A stretch of DNA of 56,623 nt from an uncultured Prevotellaceae bacterium (lineage in GTDB: Bacteria; Bacteroidota; Bacteroidia; Bacteroidales; Bacteroidaceae): NCBI GenBank assembly GCA_900320565.1, contig ONSR01000027.1:1-56623 (forward strand), written 5' to 3'. Under the pieces are notes generated by a model. The model was not told the origin of the DNA, did not search any database, and worked only from the letters and a program-made list of their open reading frames with translations. A program made the position numbers and the translations under genes. Shown in pieces: positions 14,101 to 23,412 of this stretch (its first letter is position 1; every line of letters starts with the position of its first letter).

Positions 14101-15415
14101 GGTTGCGGATGAGGATGGCGAGCTGCGTCATCACATCCACGTTATCTTCCTGGCTATACGTAATCAGGCATTTACCGTGATACGAACCCCTGTTGTCTTC
14201 GAGCGACGTATCACTCAAAGCCAACTGCTTCGCCCCTTTGTTTGTAGCAAAACCGCTAATCAGGCAACTGAAGAGGATGAGCATCACGGTGCCGCCAAGC
14301 ACTTCGTTGTTCATGAGTTCCACGCCTGGAGCAGTTCCGATGGTTACGATGGCGAGGGCTCCAGCAGCGTGAGCATTCGTCAGACCGAACATCAGCCACA
14401 TACTGTTCCTGCCCTCTCCCATCGTCCAAGCCATGATAGCCGAGGCAATCAGCTTGGAGAACATGCCCGTCACAACCATGACTGCGACCAGCCAAAGCGT
14501 TTCGGGATGGCGGAAGAGGATGCCTATGTCGATAATCATGCCCACTCCAATCAGGAAATATGGAATGAAGAGCGCATTGCCCACAAACTCGAGGCGCGAC
14601 ATCAAGGGACTTGTCTTGGGAATGAGACGGTTGACTATCAAGCCTGCAAGGAACGCTCCAAGCAGTCCTTCGAGACCCACCATCTTGGCCAACGAAGCGC
14701 TGATGAAGACGAGAGTCAAGATGAAGATGAACTGCATGACACCGTCTTGGTAGCGACGCAGGAACCAGCGTCCCACCCTTGGGAACACCAAAATGGCAAA
14801 GGCAACATACAGCCCGCACTTCAGGCCAAAGAGAAGCCAGGTCATCCAAGATGTGTTGGGACTTTGTCCGCCTACCACCATCGCCAAAACCAGCAAGGCG
14901 GCAAAAAGAGCGATGGCAGTCGCTACGACACTCACGACGACCGCTCTGTGCCGATTCAAGCCGTAACGTCCTATGATTGGGTACGTTACGAGGGTATGAC
15001 TGGCATAGATGCAAGCCAACAAGAGGCTGGTAGAGAGTCCGAATCCAAGCAGCCAGACACTCGTAACAACTCCCAGGATGAAGGGAATCGTAAAGGTGAG
15101 GATGCCGAATCGGAAGCCCGCTCGACCATACAACTCCACGCTTCCCATCTCGAGCTCCAAGCCTGCCAAGAACATTATATAATATATGCCGACCTGACCG
15201 AAGAGTTCGAACGAGCGATCATGCGCAAGAAGATTGAAGCCATACTGCCCCACAAGGATGCCTGCGATGATGAGTCCCACGACTGGCGGCACCCTGAGTT
15301 GCCTGAACATCAACGGTGCAAACAGAATGATGGCCAGCACCACCGAGAAGCTCCACGTAGGATCGGTGATGAGCGCAGCAGCCGGAACGGCTTGAAGGGC
15401 ACTGAAAAACATCAT
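11144..15415 (-). CDS. CPA2 cation/proton antiporter fused in frame to subtilisin-like protease
   Basis: One uninterrupted frame of 1423 codons holds two proteins that are normally separate. Residues 1 to about 385 form a Kef/NapA-type (CPA2) sodium or potassium/proton antiporter with about 12 membrane segments (start [19 protein letters not shown]). Residues about 400-690 carry cytoplasmic universal-stress-like domains. A signal-peptide-like segment follows at about 704-730 (IRRLFF...[16 protein letters not shown]), then an S8 protease with Asp866 (VMDIGFD), His947 (HGTH) and Ser1316 (GGTSMACP). It ends with a sorting tail ([27 protein letters not shown]). A TTG at 13306 could start a free protease of 720 codons. 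Start choice: a -7 box at 15445-15452 rules out the upstream ATG at 15505. It may be a true fusion, a lost stop codon or an assembly error. Confidence 0.8.
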   Translation of the reverse strand: MMFFSALQAVPAAALITDPTWSFSVVLAIILFAPLMFRQLRVPPVVGLIIAGILVGQYGFNLLAHDRSFELFGQVGIYYIMFLAGLELEMGSVELYGRAGFRFGILTFTIPFILGVVTSVWLLGFGLSTSLLLACIYASHTLVTYPIIGRYGLNRHRAVVVSVVATAIALFAALLVLAMVVGGQSPNTSWMTWLLFGLKCGLYVAFAILVFPRVGRWFLRRYQDGVMQFIFILTLVFISASLAKMVGLEGLLGAFLAGLIVNRLIPKTSPLMSRLEFVGNALFIPYFLIGVGMIIDIGILFRHPETLWLVAVMVVTGMFSKLIASAIMAWTMGEGRNSMWLMFGLTNAHAAGALAIVTIGTAPGVELMNNEVLGGTVMLILFSCLISGFATNKGAKQLALSDTSLEDNRGSYHGKCLITYSQEDNVDVMTQLAILIRNPFIPDSLMGLCVAYDNGQQTTDNSHMKGRRLLEQAQMIAAAADVPMATLNRMSTNIAGGILHTMNEYDCGEVIVCLTDRTTGMAKSSLGSVIDNVVNGTHREVMAVRSIVPPGTIRRVVIAVPQKAEYEVGFYKWLEHICRIGEELDCHLEYHAHADTLPYIKGYMEQKHSHVRSHYFEMNRWMQFLNLRHDMDLSCMLVAVTARPDFISYQNSFEELPLLIHRYFSHTSVMLLFPDQWGEPQESISVFTPNGTAVQRQPRSLGGLIRRLFFTAGRSALVLLAFLLPFLAEAQRPRFDKMSPMVRCAALNEFKIQDSRFNSSRQKSASSTTERGGNMLTLIQSSSEEALKQHGCRIYHHWGDVYAVSVPKRELAALSLRNEVTRIECGRVCDALTDTSAIVTRSDLLRTATPSRPAYTGKGVVVGVMDIGFDLTHPSYYSRDLSTYRVKSFWDMLDFEGQETADNGQQTCFSSTKSTVYGMELPVGKAYTSEETILQKACSSDSHLQYHGTHTSTTAAGSGYDSPYIGMAPDADICLVNNAVTSDKELVPDSLWEMYGAAIDLLGFEYIFRYADEVNKPCVISFSEGSHEDLYGEAKLYSIVLDSLVRPGRIICTAAGNQSHHHTYMPKPVGKERASALISPSGSTTYMMLRSRGSFNIRLDIMQSPTEPLLNYEVSLDDILATQDSLLVDTVTAGNFTFELIFGTYDCCYDDSQLVTDVVLNKIGKGNLLTIQMGMSISGAEAEVEVFQEIGYLDYKPFYPDYPDAENTHNILYPATDPNVICVGATSYRTGFFNFDGTWVKDDWGTDGVVAPFSSRGPTLAGHIKPDVVAPGTNVVAAFSSYYSEANPDDNILKNDVSRFTFNGRNYSWSAQGGTSMACPIVAGIIAQWLEAIPYLTREQVIDAFQATCRRHDPSLVYPNNDYGYGEIDAEAGLLFLLEHPDGVQIPIQSTSFDGTAIYNLAGQRLARPQKGINIINGKKILR

Positions 15416-15444
15416 TTGTCGCGCGTTAAGTATATAATTCGGGG

Positions 15445-15452
15445 CAAAGTTA
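15445..15452 (-). promoter_or_regulatory. -7 box of the antiporter-protease promoter
   Basis: Minus-strand TAACTTTG lies 30 bases upstream of the ATG at 15415. The rest of 15416-15841 contains no gene; it holds this promoter, a GC-rich tandem repeat and the asd promoter. Confidence 0.6.
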
Positions 15453-15590
15453 CAAAAAAAATAGCAATTATGAGTTATGTGAAGCAAAATTATTTTTTGA
15501 GGCACGTAACTCGCTGATTGAACGAGTCCTACATTTTAAAAGTAACGGAGGACTGCATTCCTTCTAAAATTTTCCTATAGGAGGACTCGA

Positions 15591-15677
15591 GTACTACCGT
15601 GGGAGTACTGGAGTTTTCCCACGGTGGTACTGGAGTTTTCCCACGGTGGTACTGGAGTTTCCCCACGGTGGTACTGG
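15591..15677. repeat. GC-rich 22-bp tandem repeat with hairpin
   Basis: Three consecutive 22-bp units (15605-15626, 15627-15648, 15649-15670) each begin GTACTGGAGTTT and end CCCACGGTG. The third differs by one base, and a partial unit follows at 15671-15677. The preceding 14 bases at 15591-15604 (GTACTACCGTGGGA) are the inverted complement of the unit junction, so strong hairpins can form. There are no unique spacers, so this is not a CRISPR array. Confidence 0.85.
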
Positions 15678-15784
15678 CAACTTGACTGGCCATGTTTACT
15701 CCCTCTACCTTTGACATTCGTCAAAAAGGCTCGCCAAAGAAAAAAACTTTAAACCTTAAACATTAAACTTTAAACTTTTTGTTG

Positions 15785-15792
15785 TACCTTTG
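15785..15792 (+). promoter_or_regulatory. -7 box of the asd promoter
   Basis: TACCTTTG followed by CAGCG, 50 bases before the asd ATG. Confidence 0.6.
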
Positions 15793-15841
15793 CAGCGCGA
15801 AATAATTTTGAATATTGGATTTAGTTATTTTGAATTAGATA

Positions 15842-16852
15842 ATGAAAGTTGCAATAGTTGGCGCAAGTGGTGCCGTAGGACAGGAGTTCTTGCGAGTGCT
15901 CGACGAGAGAAATTTCCCCATTGACGAACTGCTGCTTTTCGGCAGTCAGCGTAGTGCAGGACGTAAATACACATTCCGAGGCAAGGAAATCGAAGTGAAG
16001 CTCCTGCAGCATAACGACGATTTCAAGGGTGTGGACATTGCCTTCACAAGTGCCGGAGGCGGCACGAGCAAGGAGTTTGCCGAGACCATCACAAAGCACG
16101 GAGCTGTGATGATCGACAACTCCAGCGCTTTCCGAATGGACGAAGACGTGCCCTTGGTAGTGCCTGAATGCAATGCCGAAGACGCTCTCAACCGTCCTCG
16201 TGGCATCATTGCAAACCCCAACTGCACCACCATCATGATGGTCGTCGCCCTGCAAGCCCTCGAGAATCTGTCGCACATCAAGCGTGTGCACGTCGCTTCA
16301 TATCAGGCCGCAAGCGGAGCAGGAGCAGCTGCAATGGCCGAACTCTACGAACAATATCGTCAAGTCCTTGCAGGAGAGAAGCCGACAGTCGAGAAGTTCG
16401 CCTATCAGCTGGCATTTAACGTGATTCCTCAGATTGACGTCTTCTGCGACAACGGCTACACGAAAGAGGAGATGAAGATGTACAACGAGACCAAGAAAAT
16501 CATGCATACCGACTGCGAAGTCAGCGCTATGTGTGTTCGCGTGCCCAGCCTCCGTTGCCACAGCGAAAGCGTTTGGGCAGAGACAGAGCGTCCCGTCAGC
16601 GTCGAAGAATTTCAGCAAGCTGTCCGTAACGGGCAAGGTCTGCAACTCGAAGACGAGCCTGCAAGCAAGAAGTACCCCATGCCCCTCTTCCACGAGAACT
16701 GCGATGATGTCTTCGTAGGCCGCATCAGGAGAGACCTCGCGAACCCCAACGGCATCACATTCTGGCTGGTAAGCGACCAGATTAAGAAGGGTGCAGCACT
16801 CAACGCAGTACAGATTGCCGAGTACCTCATCAAGGTAGGTAATATCAAATAA
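15842..16852 (+). CDS. asd: Aspartate-semialdehyde dehydrogenase
   Basis: The enzyme reduces aspartyl phosphate to aspartate semialdehyde with NADPH, feeding lysine, diaminopimelate, threonine and methionine synthesis in the cytoplasm. The 336-residue protein has the usual length. It shows the NADP-binding [10 protein letters not shown] at residues 7-16, the active-site Cys128 in NPNCTT, and [11 protein letters not shown] with the conserved substrate-binding arginine and catalytic histidine. It has its own promoter and is followed by a terminator at 16887-16927, so it is probably monocistronic. Confidence 0.95.
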   Translation: MKVAIVGASGAVGQEFLRVLDERNFPIDELLLFGSQRSAGRKYTFRGKEIEVKLLQHNDDFKGVDIAFTSAGGGTSKEFAETITKHGAVMIDNSSAFRMDEDVPLVVPECNAEDALNRPRGIIANPNCTTIMMVVALQALENLSHIKRVHVASYQAASGAGAAAMAELYEQYRQVLAGEKPTVEKFAYQLAFNVIPQIDVFCDNGYTKEEMKMYNETKKIMHTDCEVSAMCVRVPSLRCHSESVWAETERPVSVEEFQQAVRNGQGLQLEDEPASKKYPMPLFHENCDDVFVGRIRRDLANPNGITFWLVSDQIKKGAALNAVQIAEYLIKVGNIK

Positions 16853-16886
16853 AGTCAAGAGAGAACACTCTCTTCCTAAATTCTTG

Positions 16887-16927
16887 CCTCTTTACACATT
16901 CTTTGGGATGCTGTAGAGAGGTTTTTT
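16887..16927 (+). terminator. Rho-independent terminator after asd
   Basis: CCTCTTTAC pairs with GTAGAGAGG (one G-U pair) and TTTTTT follows. A small AAGAGAG/CTCTCTT hairpin at 16857-16874 lies just upstream. Confidence 0.65.
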
Positions 16928-17003
16928 GTCTTCTATACGACATTATTTTAAGTATAATTTGAAAATATTCTTCAATTTTCTTGACACATATTAAAATATT
17001 GTA

Positions 17004-17011
17004 TAACTTTG
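17004..17011 (+). promoter_or_regulatory. -7 box of the large secreted protein promoter
   Basis: TAACTTTG with a TTG at 16981-16983 at the right distance for a -33 element. The ATG at 17061 lies 50 bases downstream. Confidence 0.6.
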
Positions 17012-17060
17012 AGGCAAAATACGTATAATTAACCTCATTTATTAACTAAATTCTACAAGT

Positions 17061-20000
17061 ATGAAGAAACATTTATTATTTCTTTGGCTTTGGACAGCTA
17101 TTCGCCGATGAAGTCACTTTCTCTGTAAGTGACCTGAAGGCATCGCTGCCAGGCAGCAACACAAACATCGCAGTACCTTACGCATGGAAGACTTCCCCCT
17201 ACCATGTAACAGCAACCATCGAAAGAGTCGATGGTACTACAGGCACACTTGGTGTCAGCACAGTTATTGGGCTCGATGCCAACTACAAGGTAACTGTTTC
17301 TGTGGCAGGTGCAGGTACGCTGAACAGTATTAAGTTCACCACCAACCCTACAAATCAGAGGACAAATGCCACGGCCAGCACTGGCACATTCGCCAGCGGC
17401 ACATGGACACCCGAAGAAGGCACAACACCCTCTTCCGTGACTTTCACCTGCACAAGCAACTTCCGCTTGACGAAAATCGTAGTGGACTACACTCCCGACA
17501 GCGGCTACACGCCCGTTGTGCCAGGAGCTGATGGCTTCACAGAACCCTTCGAGGCTACACCCGTTGATAGCAAAGCATCCTACACAGGAAACGACCCCTA
17601 CATCTACGACAAGTCTTCTCTGAAGTTCTATGCCCTTAACACCAATGGCGAGTATGAGGAGTATGGTGTCGTTTCAGAGGTCAACACGCTGAAGGTGGCT
17701 GGTAATGCCATTACCGAGATTGAGTCCATCAAGAGCACCGACAATGCCTACATCAACCTCAACTACATCCCCAAGGCAAACTCAAAGGCAGTATGTACGT
17801 TGATTGCCGAGAAAGGTGCCGACTGGAAAGCTATCTACGGCTGCGGCTACTTCGAAAACGGATGGAAGGACCGCTTCTGCTTCTTCACAACCAATGCTAC
17901 CATCAACCTCGGTGGTGAGACTGGCAACAGAGACGCAATGCGTTACAATGAAAAGATTGTCACCGTTCTTGACGCTGCAGCAGGCAAGATGGATATCTTC
18001 GAAGCAGACGGCACGACACTCATCAGCACAATCACCGACTCTCCCAAGACTGCAGACTGCAAGACTCCGCTCTATGTCTTTGCACAGAACAAGGACGTTC
18101 CCAACGGCGGCAAACAGACTGACTGCTACAACATGCTCACTACACTCTTCGGCCTCCAGCTCTACGAAGGCGAGACACTTGTCATGGACCTCGTTCCCGC
18201 TATCAACGGTGAAGGCAAGGGTGGCTTGAAGGACAAGCTCACAGGCACATTCTATGGTTCAGCCAACAACGGCGAGTTCCAGCTCAGTGCCGACGGCCAG
18301 GCAATGGCTGGCGAAGCAGGCATCACAGCTTACGAAGGCAAGATTGTCATCTACAACAACCATGAGTATGAGTACTTCAATGGAAGTTGGGTTGACAGAG
18401 GCGAAATGACTTATCAGGCAGTATCTGAATCTGAAATTGGCACTGACTATAAGAACCTCTCCAAATGGAACTATCCCGGCTCTGCTTACGACGCAACCTT
18501 CGGCGTGAACGTCTTCGACGGCACAACGAACACCCTCAATCCCTACGAAGGCAAGGGCGGATGGGAACCCCTCTCATTCAAACTTACTGGTCTGACAAAG
18601 GGTGAAAGCTACCGCGCATCCTTCAACTACACAGGCACCGCATGGCACTCTTGGAGTTCATACACAACACTGCCCTTCTTCGTTCTTGACAACGAGAATA
18701 TGCCGGACAACGCATTCAACAACCCAAGTGCTGCACTTGGCTACATTGCTCTGCCCAACACAGAGACAACGAACCAACCTTACTCTACAGTCTTCACCGC
18801 TAACCACAACTATGCGCTGCTGTGCATCCAGTTCGGCGTTGTTGACGATGGCAGCCACGACCCCGCATTTGCATTCAGTTTCGGCAACATCAACATTGAG
18901 AAGCGCGTACTGCCACAGGCATACAATGCTATCGACTGGGCTGACCCCGTGAAGTACACACCGCTCGAATACATCGAGGCCATCAGTCAGGCTCGCGAGA
19001 ATCCATTCACACTGCCTTACATCCCTGTTACCGCTACAGAGATTGACACCAAGTTCCAGGTTTATGATACATCTTCTGGCTGGTGCGGTATCTTCTCTGC
19101 ACGTAACGCTGATGCAGGAACAGGTATCTCCCTCTACATGAACGGCAACGACAGAGCTCACTTCGGTTACTTCACCGGTGGCACAAGAGGTGAAGGTGAC
19201 AATTTCGCTCCCTTCAGCCTCAACACCGACTATGAGGTTCAAGCCGACGTGACAAAGCTGGTTGTAAACGGCGAGACATACGAAACAGGCAACACTGTTA
19301 CCAATGCTACTACACGTAAGTTGTCTCTCTTCTCAAATCCTGAAAAGGACAATTCAATGCGCGGTCGCTACTACTACTGCACCATCAGCGAGGCAGGTGA
19401 GACCCTCTACAACTTCAAGCCCGTGATGCGTCACGATGGTAAGTTCGGCTTCTACGACAAGGCTTCACGCATCTTCGTTCAGCCCGTTCAAGGCAACTAC
19501 AACGGCTACGGCTACCAGAAGCTCACCGACCAGGCATACGTTACTTATAATACTGAGACACGCATCGTCATCGTAGGCACCACCGCTCAGTTCCTCCCCG
19601 ACGTGCAGAACCTCAACGATGCGACCTTCACCTGGACATCTGCCGACGAGACCATCGCTACCGTTGCTGCCGACGGTACTGTGACCGGCGTTAAGGCTGG
19701 CAAGGTGATGATTACCGTCACCACCGATGCCGACCAGGGCTGGACTGCAAGCTATGAGCTGACAGTCTCCGAGCCTAACTACATCCGCAAAGACGTGAAC
19801 AACGTAGGCTACGCAGTCGTAACCGGCGGCAACGGCTGGGGCGACTCACCTGTTGCTAACCTCGTTGACAACGATGCTACGACCAAGTTCGGTTGCAGCG
19901 GTGCAGGCGACGCTTGGGCCATCATCATTGCCAGCGAACCCGTTGCCGTACAGCAGTACAGCTTCGTAACTGGTGCCGACACATACAACTATCCCGCCCG

Positions 20001-21411
20001 CAATCCCCGCAGCTGGAAGATTGAAGGCTCTAACGACAACCAGACATGGACACTCATCGACGAGCACAACGACTTTGACGCTTACAAGATTCATAGCGTG
20101 AATAGGCAAGAGTTTGAATTCCCTGTTAACGGAACCGAGACCTTCAAGTTCTTCAAGTTCTCTGCAACAAGCACAGGCGACGGCTTCCAACTCGGCGAAT
20201 TCTGGATCAATCCTCAGGCACACAATTATGACGGTGAGAATGTTATTATAGAAGATGCAACCTGCACCGCAGAGGGTAAGGCAATTTATGAATGCACCGA
20301 CTGCCACGCTCTGTACGTTAAGCCCGTTTATCCTACAGGACACACTTATGCAAATGGTGTCTGCACAATTTGCTCTGCTAAGGCTTCTGAGGTTGTGCTC
20401 CTGCCTAACGGCCAGGACAATGCATACGCTATCAAGTTCCGCCATCAGGCAGGTGTCAGCGACAACGAGTTTGAAGACATCGAAGCTGGTTGGAACGAAG
20501 CAGACTTCGACGACTCTAACTGGGATGAATTGATGATGCCTATCGGTGGCATGGGTTATGATGGCGGCGCTCGCAATGGTGCTAAGTTCAACACCATTTG
20601 GTTCAACGAATACAACACCTACTGGTTCCGTCGCACCTTCTGGATTGATAATCCTTCTTCTATCACCAGACTGACAGTTAAGGCTCTCCACGATGATGAC
20701 TATGCTATCTTTGTCAATGGCACAAAGGTATTCGCAAGAACTGGTTGGACCGACGGAACAAACTGGGAAGCGACAGAAGTAGATCCTTCCTTGCTCGTTG
20801 CCGGTCAGAATGTACTTGCTGTTTACGTTGAACAGAACTGGGGCGGTGCTTACTGCGACTTCAGCCTCGAAGCTAATGTCGGTGCTAAGGTTACTGTTAG
20901 CGATGCCGGCTATGCAACCTTCGTTGCTCCCTGCGACGTTGACTTCACTGGCAATACAGCCGTAGCAAAGGCTGCCACATTCGATGGTGAATACGTTCAG
21001 CTCGCTGACGTTACTACCGTTCCCGCAGGCACAGCAGTTGTAGTGAAGGCTGCTGAAGGTACATACACTGTGCCCGCAACTACCGATGCTGTTCTTGGTG
21101 CTCCCAATGAACTTGTCGCAGCAACTGCAGATGTTACAGCCGACGGTACTCAGTACATCCTCGCTAAGCAGGGTGAAGCAGTTGGCTTCGCACCGGCAAC
21201 ACCTACCACAACCATCGTTGCTGGCAAGGGCTACTTGGTAATCAGTGCTCCTGTTAAGCCTTTCTATCCCTTCGGTGAAGATGATGCAACAGGCATCAAC
21301 AACGTCGAGTTCGCAGGCGAGAATGCTCCTATCTATAACGTTGCTGGCCAGCGCATCGGCAAGATGCAGAAGGGCATCAACATTGTAGGTGGCAAGAAGG
21401 TGCTGAAGTAA
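17061..21411 (+). CDS. Giant secreted adhesin-like multidomain protein (frameshift in signal peptide)
   Basis: The ATG at 17061 opens a signal peptide (MKKHLLFL) but hits TGA after 16 codons. The frame one base over continues GFGQLFADEVTFSVSDL and stays open to 21411. Removing one base near 17084-17088 (TTTGG) would give MKKHLLFLGFGQLFA-DEV and about 1449 residues. Visible parts are N-terminal beta-rich repeats, a concanavalin-like segment (about LEYIEAISQ to FVQPVQGNY), a bacterial Ig-like domain (ATFTWTSADETIATVAADG), an F5/8 type C-like domain, a Cys-rich CTDCHALYV...CTICSAK motif, a jelly-roll binding domain, and a sorting tail (IYNVAGQRIGKMQKGINIVGGKK). No catalytic motif is recognised. 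It is probably a surface protein that binds polysaccharide or host glycans. The frameshift may be a sequencing error, phase variation or decay. Confidence 0.75.
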
Positions 21412-21420
21412 AATAAGCAC

Positions 21421-21452
21421 AGCTCCCTCCTCTCTTTAGCGGGGAGGGGGCT
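21421..21452 (+). terminator. GC-rich hairpin after the large secreted protein
   Basis: AGCTCCCTCC and GGGGAGGGGGCT pair around TCTCTTTAGC nine bases after the stop. It resembles the dispersed CTCCCC/GGGGAG palindrome family seen at 33.8, 36.9, 43.7 and 44.1 kb. No long T tract follows, so the terminator role is tentative. Confidence 0.4.
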
Positions 21453-21494
21453 ATATACATTATTATAATTATATAACAATTATATTATAACGAT

Positions 21495-21644
21495 ATGAAA
21501 AAGTATATAGCACCTGCTATGCAGACAGAAGAAGCTCAGGTTGTCAGCATGCTGGCTGAGAGTTTGAATATCAGTGACACAACCGTTGACGGCAGCAATG
21601 CCTTGACAAAGGAAGACACAAGTTGGGACATTTGGGGTGAATAA
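21495..21644 (+). CDS. Small 49-residue peptide, unknown function
   Basis: The frame reads MKKYIAPAMQTEEAQVVSML, then AESLNISDTTVDGSNALTKE, then DTSWDIWGE. It is acidic after a short basic start, has no signal peptide, and recalls a group of short Bacteroidales peptides that start MKKYxxP and have a hydrophobic LAxS motif near residue 20. It lies 84 bases after the large secreted protein and is followed directly by a strong terminator, so it is probably the last gene of that transcript. The leader-like layout resembles secreted or modified peptide precursors, but no modifying enzyme is nearby. The function is unknown. Confidence 0.65.
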   Translation: MKKYIAPAMQTEEAQVVSMLAESLNISDTTVDGSNALTKEDTSWDIWGE

Positions 21645-21685
21645 TCAACCTCTTTCCCCAGCCTGTCAACTGACAGAATAACGAG

Positions 21686-21721
21686 AAATCCCCGATGCAC
21701 GAATGTGTGTCGGGGATTTTT
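21686..21721 (+). terminator. Rho-independent terminator
   Basis: AAATCCCCGA and TCGGGGATTT form a stem followed by a T run. It closes the transcript of the secreted protein and small peptide. Confidence 0.85.
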
Positions 21722-21744
21722 ATCTTTGCTATATGGAAAACTTT

Positions 21745-21854
21745 ACACGTTAAGTTTGCAATTTAGGCGTGCTTAGTTTGCGATTTAGGCGTGCTTAATT
21801 TGCAATTTAGGCGTGTCTAATTGTAATTTTAGGCGTGCTTAATTTACAAGGTTA
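21745..21854. repeat. Five 22-bp AT-rich tandem repeats (CACGTTAAG family)
   Basis: Units start at 21745, 21767, 21789, 21811 and 21833. Each resembles GCGTGCTTAATTTGCAATTT plus AG, with a few changes. The last unit overlaps the stop codon of the phosphatase gene on the minus strand. The same unit family appears at 40681-40740 and in single form near 4028-4050. Confidence 0.8.
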
Positions 21855-23204
21855 ACGTGGATTGCCAAATGTCACAGTGCCGCAGACATTTCCTGTATAA
21901 ATATTGTGTACGGTGACAACGAGTTTTCCGTCTCTAACTTCACCTTCAATCACGGTCGGGAAATGCCCTTCGCTCTTGCCCGTCATGTTAGGTCCGCCGC
22001 CAACTATCTGGAACCATTTGTGCACTTCATTAGGCTTATCGAAGCGGACACAGTGTTGGTGAGCAGTAATCAGGAGCTGGCAACCAGCCTCTTCGAGCAG
22101 CGGTCCCCAAAGCTTGGCACAAGAGCGTTGCCACATCGCGAAGTTGGTATTGTACTTTTCGTCCTTGTCGTCAGGAAAGACATCGCCTGGGTTCGCTTTC
22201 GGATTGGGGTCGAAGAGAGGGATGTGACAAAAGGCAACAAGATACGGAGCGCTTGCTATCTCTGGTTGTTTGAGTGCGTCTCGAAGCCAGGTCTGCTGAG
22301 CAACACGATAGGGTTCGCTCACGAAAAGGTTGCAGAACTTCGGGTTCGTGTCCAATTTATCCTCGCCAGTATCAAGTCCGACGAGTGCTATGTCGCCCAT
22401 CCTGACTGCAAAGTTGCGTCCCAAGTCCCAGTCGCGAGGCTTACGTTCTTCTGGCTGACGATACATCCAGATGCGTTCCAAATGTCGATTTGCTAAGCCT
22501 CGGCTGTCGTGATTGCCGGGACAAAAGAGGTAAGGAATAGTGGCAGCAAAGTCTTTTCGGTCAATCTCAGGCTTGAAGAAGATGAGTTTCTGGGCCTCAA
22601 CTGTCTCTTCTGTATTACAAGCATCGCCGTTCCAAATGACACAACTGGGCTGCAGTTCCATTATCTTATTGATGGTGGGGTTGATGGCTTTCCACGAAGC
22701 ATGGGTATCGTTAATGACGCAGAAATGCGACTTTGCCCTTTCGCCTGCAGTCCGGAAACTGTAGGTCTGGGGCTTCTCCTCGTTGCCTATGATACGAATA
22801 TGGTAGCCATCTTTGTACTCGATGCGGTCTGCTCCTATCTTATAATAATATAATGTAGAGGGTTTCAGGCCGACGAGTCGGACCTGTATAACTTCGTTGT
22901 CCATGCCCGAGACACGGTATCCGCCGCACCACACCTTCTTGCCATCGCTCAGGTCGGACTTCTCGCCGTAGATAACATAACCGTTTGCCCAGTCCGTCAC
23001 GCTGAAGGCAATGCCCATACTTGTGGCCGCATAGTTCTGCAAGACAGGTTCGCTGTCGATGAGCGACCCACCTGTCTTATTTGCATTTTGTGCCTTAACT
23101 TCTTCTTCAGCAGGGAATATACCCTCAGCAGCCTTAACTTCTGTGGCAAGACCACTTGTTGCAGCTACAATGGCGGCATTTCGAAGGAACTCACGTCTTT
23201 TCAT
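21852..23204 (-). CDS. Exported purple-acid-phosphatase-like metallophosphoesterase
   Basis: The 450-residue protein begins MKRREFLRNAAIVAATSG, a twin-arginine-like signal. A fibronectin-like N-terminal domain (residues about 50-155) of purple acid phosphatases follows. The calcineurin-like phosphoesterase domain then shows the metal-binding series NDTHASW, WNGDACN, CPGNHDSRG, FCHIP and AHQH, which hold two metal ions. It likely removes phosphate from extracytoplasmic esters. It has its own promoter at 23228-23235, divergent from the hexuronate operon. The substrate cannot be told from the sequence. Confidence 0.85.
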   Translation of the reverse strand: MKRREFLRNAAIVAATSGLATEVKAAEGIFPAEEEVKAQNANKTGGSLIDSEPVLQNYAATSMGIAFSVTDWANGYVIYGEKSDLSDGKKVWCGGYRVSGMDNEVIQVRLVGLKPSTLYYYKIGADRIEYKDGYHIRIIGNEEKPQTYSFRTAGERAKSHFCVINDTHASWKAINPTINKIMELQPSCVIWNGDACNTEETVEAQKLIFFKPEIDRKDFAATIPYLFCPGNHDSRGLANRHLERIWMYRQPEERKPRDWDLGRNFAVRMGDIALVGLDTGEDKLDTNPKFCNLFVSEPYRVAQQTWLRDALKQPEIASAPYLVAFCHIPLFDPNPKANPGDVFPDDKDEKYNTNFAMWQRSCAKLWGPLLEEAGCQLLITAHQHCVRFDKPNEVHKWFQIVGGGPNMTGKSEGHFPTVIEGEVRDGKLVVTVHNIYTGNVCGTVTFGNPR

Positions 23205-23227
23205 AATATTGTCATTTAATTACTCCA

Positions 23228-23235
23228 CAAAGATA
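23228..23235 (-). promoter_or_regulatory. -7 box of the phosphatase promoter
   Basis: Minus-strand TATCTTTG lies 24 bases upstream of the ATG at 23204. Confidence 0.55.
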
Positions 23236-23372
23236 AGTTTTTTTGCCCTCAACTGACTTTCAAACACGTTATAAATACTACTTTTTTGTGCTTAAAGCTT
23301 CATTTTGTGCAAAGATAATACTAATAAGGATAAGTTTAGAGCAAAAATTTTGCATGGTATAATAATATTTAC

Positions 23373-23380
23373 TATCTTTG
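23373..23380 (+). promoter_or_regulatory. -7 box of the hexuronate operon
   Basis: TATCTTTG lies 33 bases before the ATG at 23413. An upstream in-frame start at 23305 would precede the promoter and is rejected. Confidence 0.6.
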
Positions 23381-23412
23381 CACGAAGAAAACTTAAACTT
23401 GAAAAACTCACG

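Noticed and set aside
21745-21854. CRISPR array at the 22-bp repeats
   Set aside because: Units are directly adjacent without unique spacers and no cas genes are nearby. The arrays at 15605-15677 and 40681-40740 fail for the same reason.
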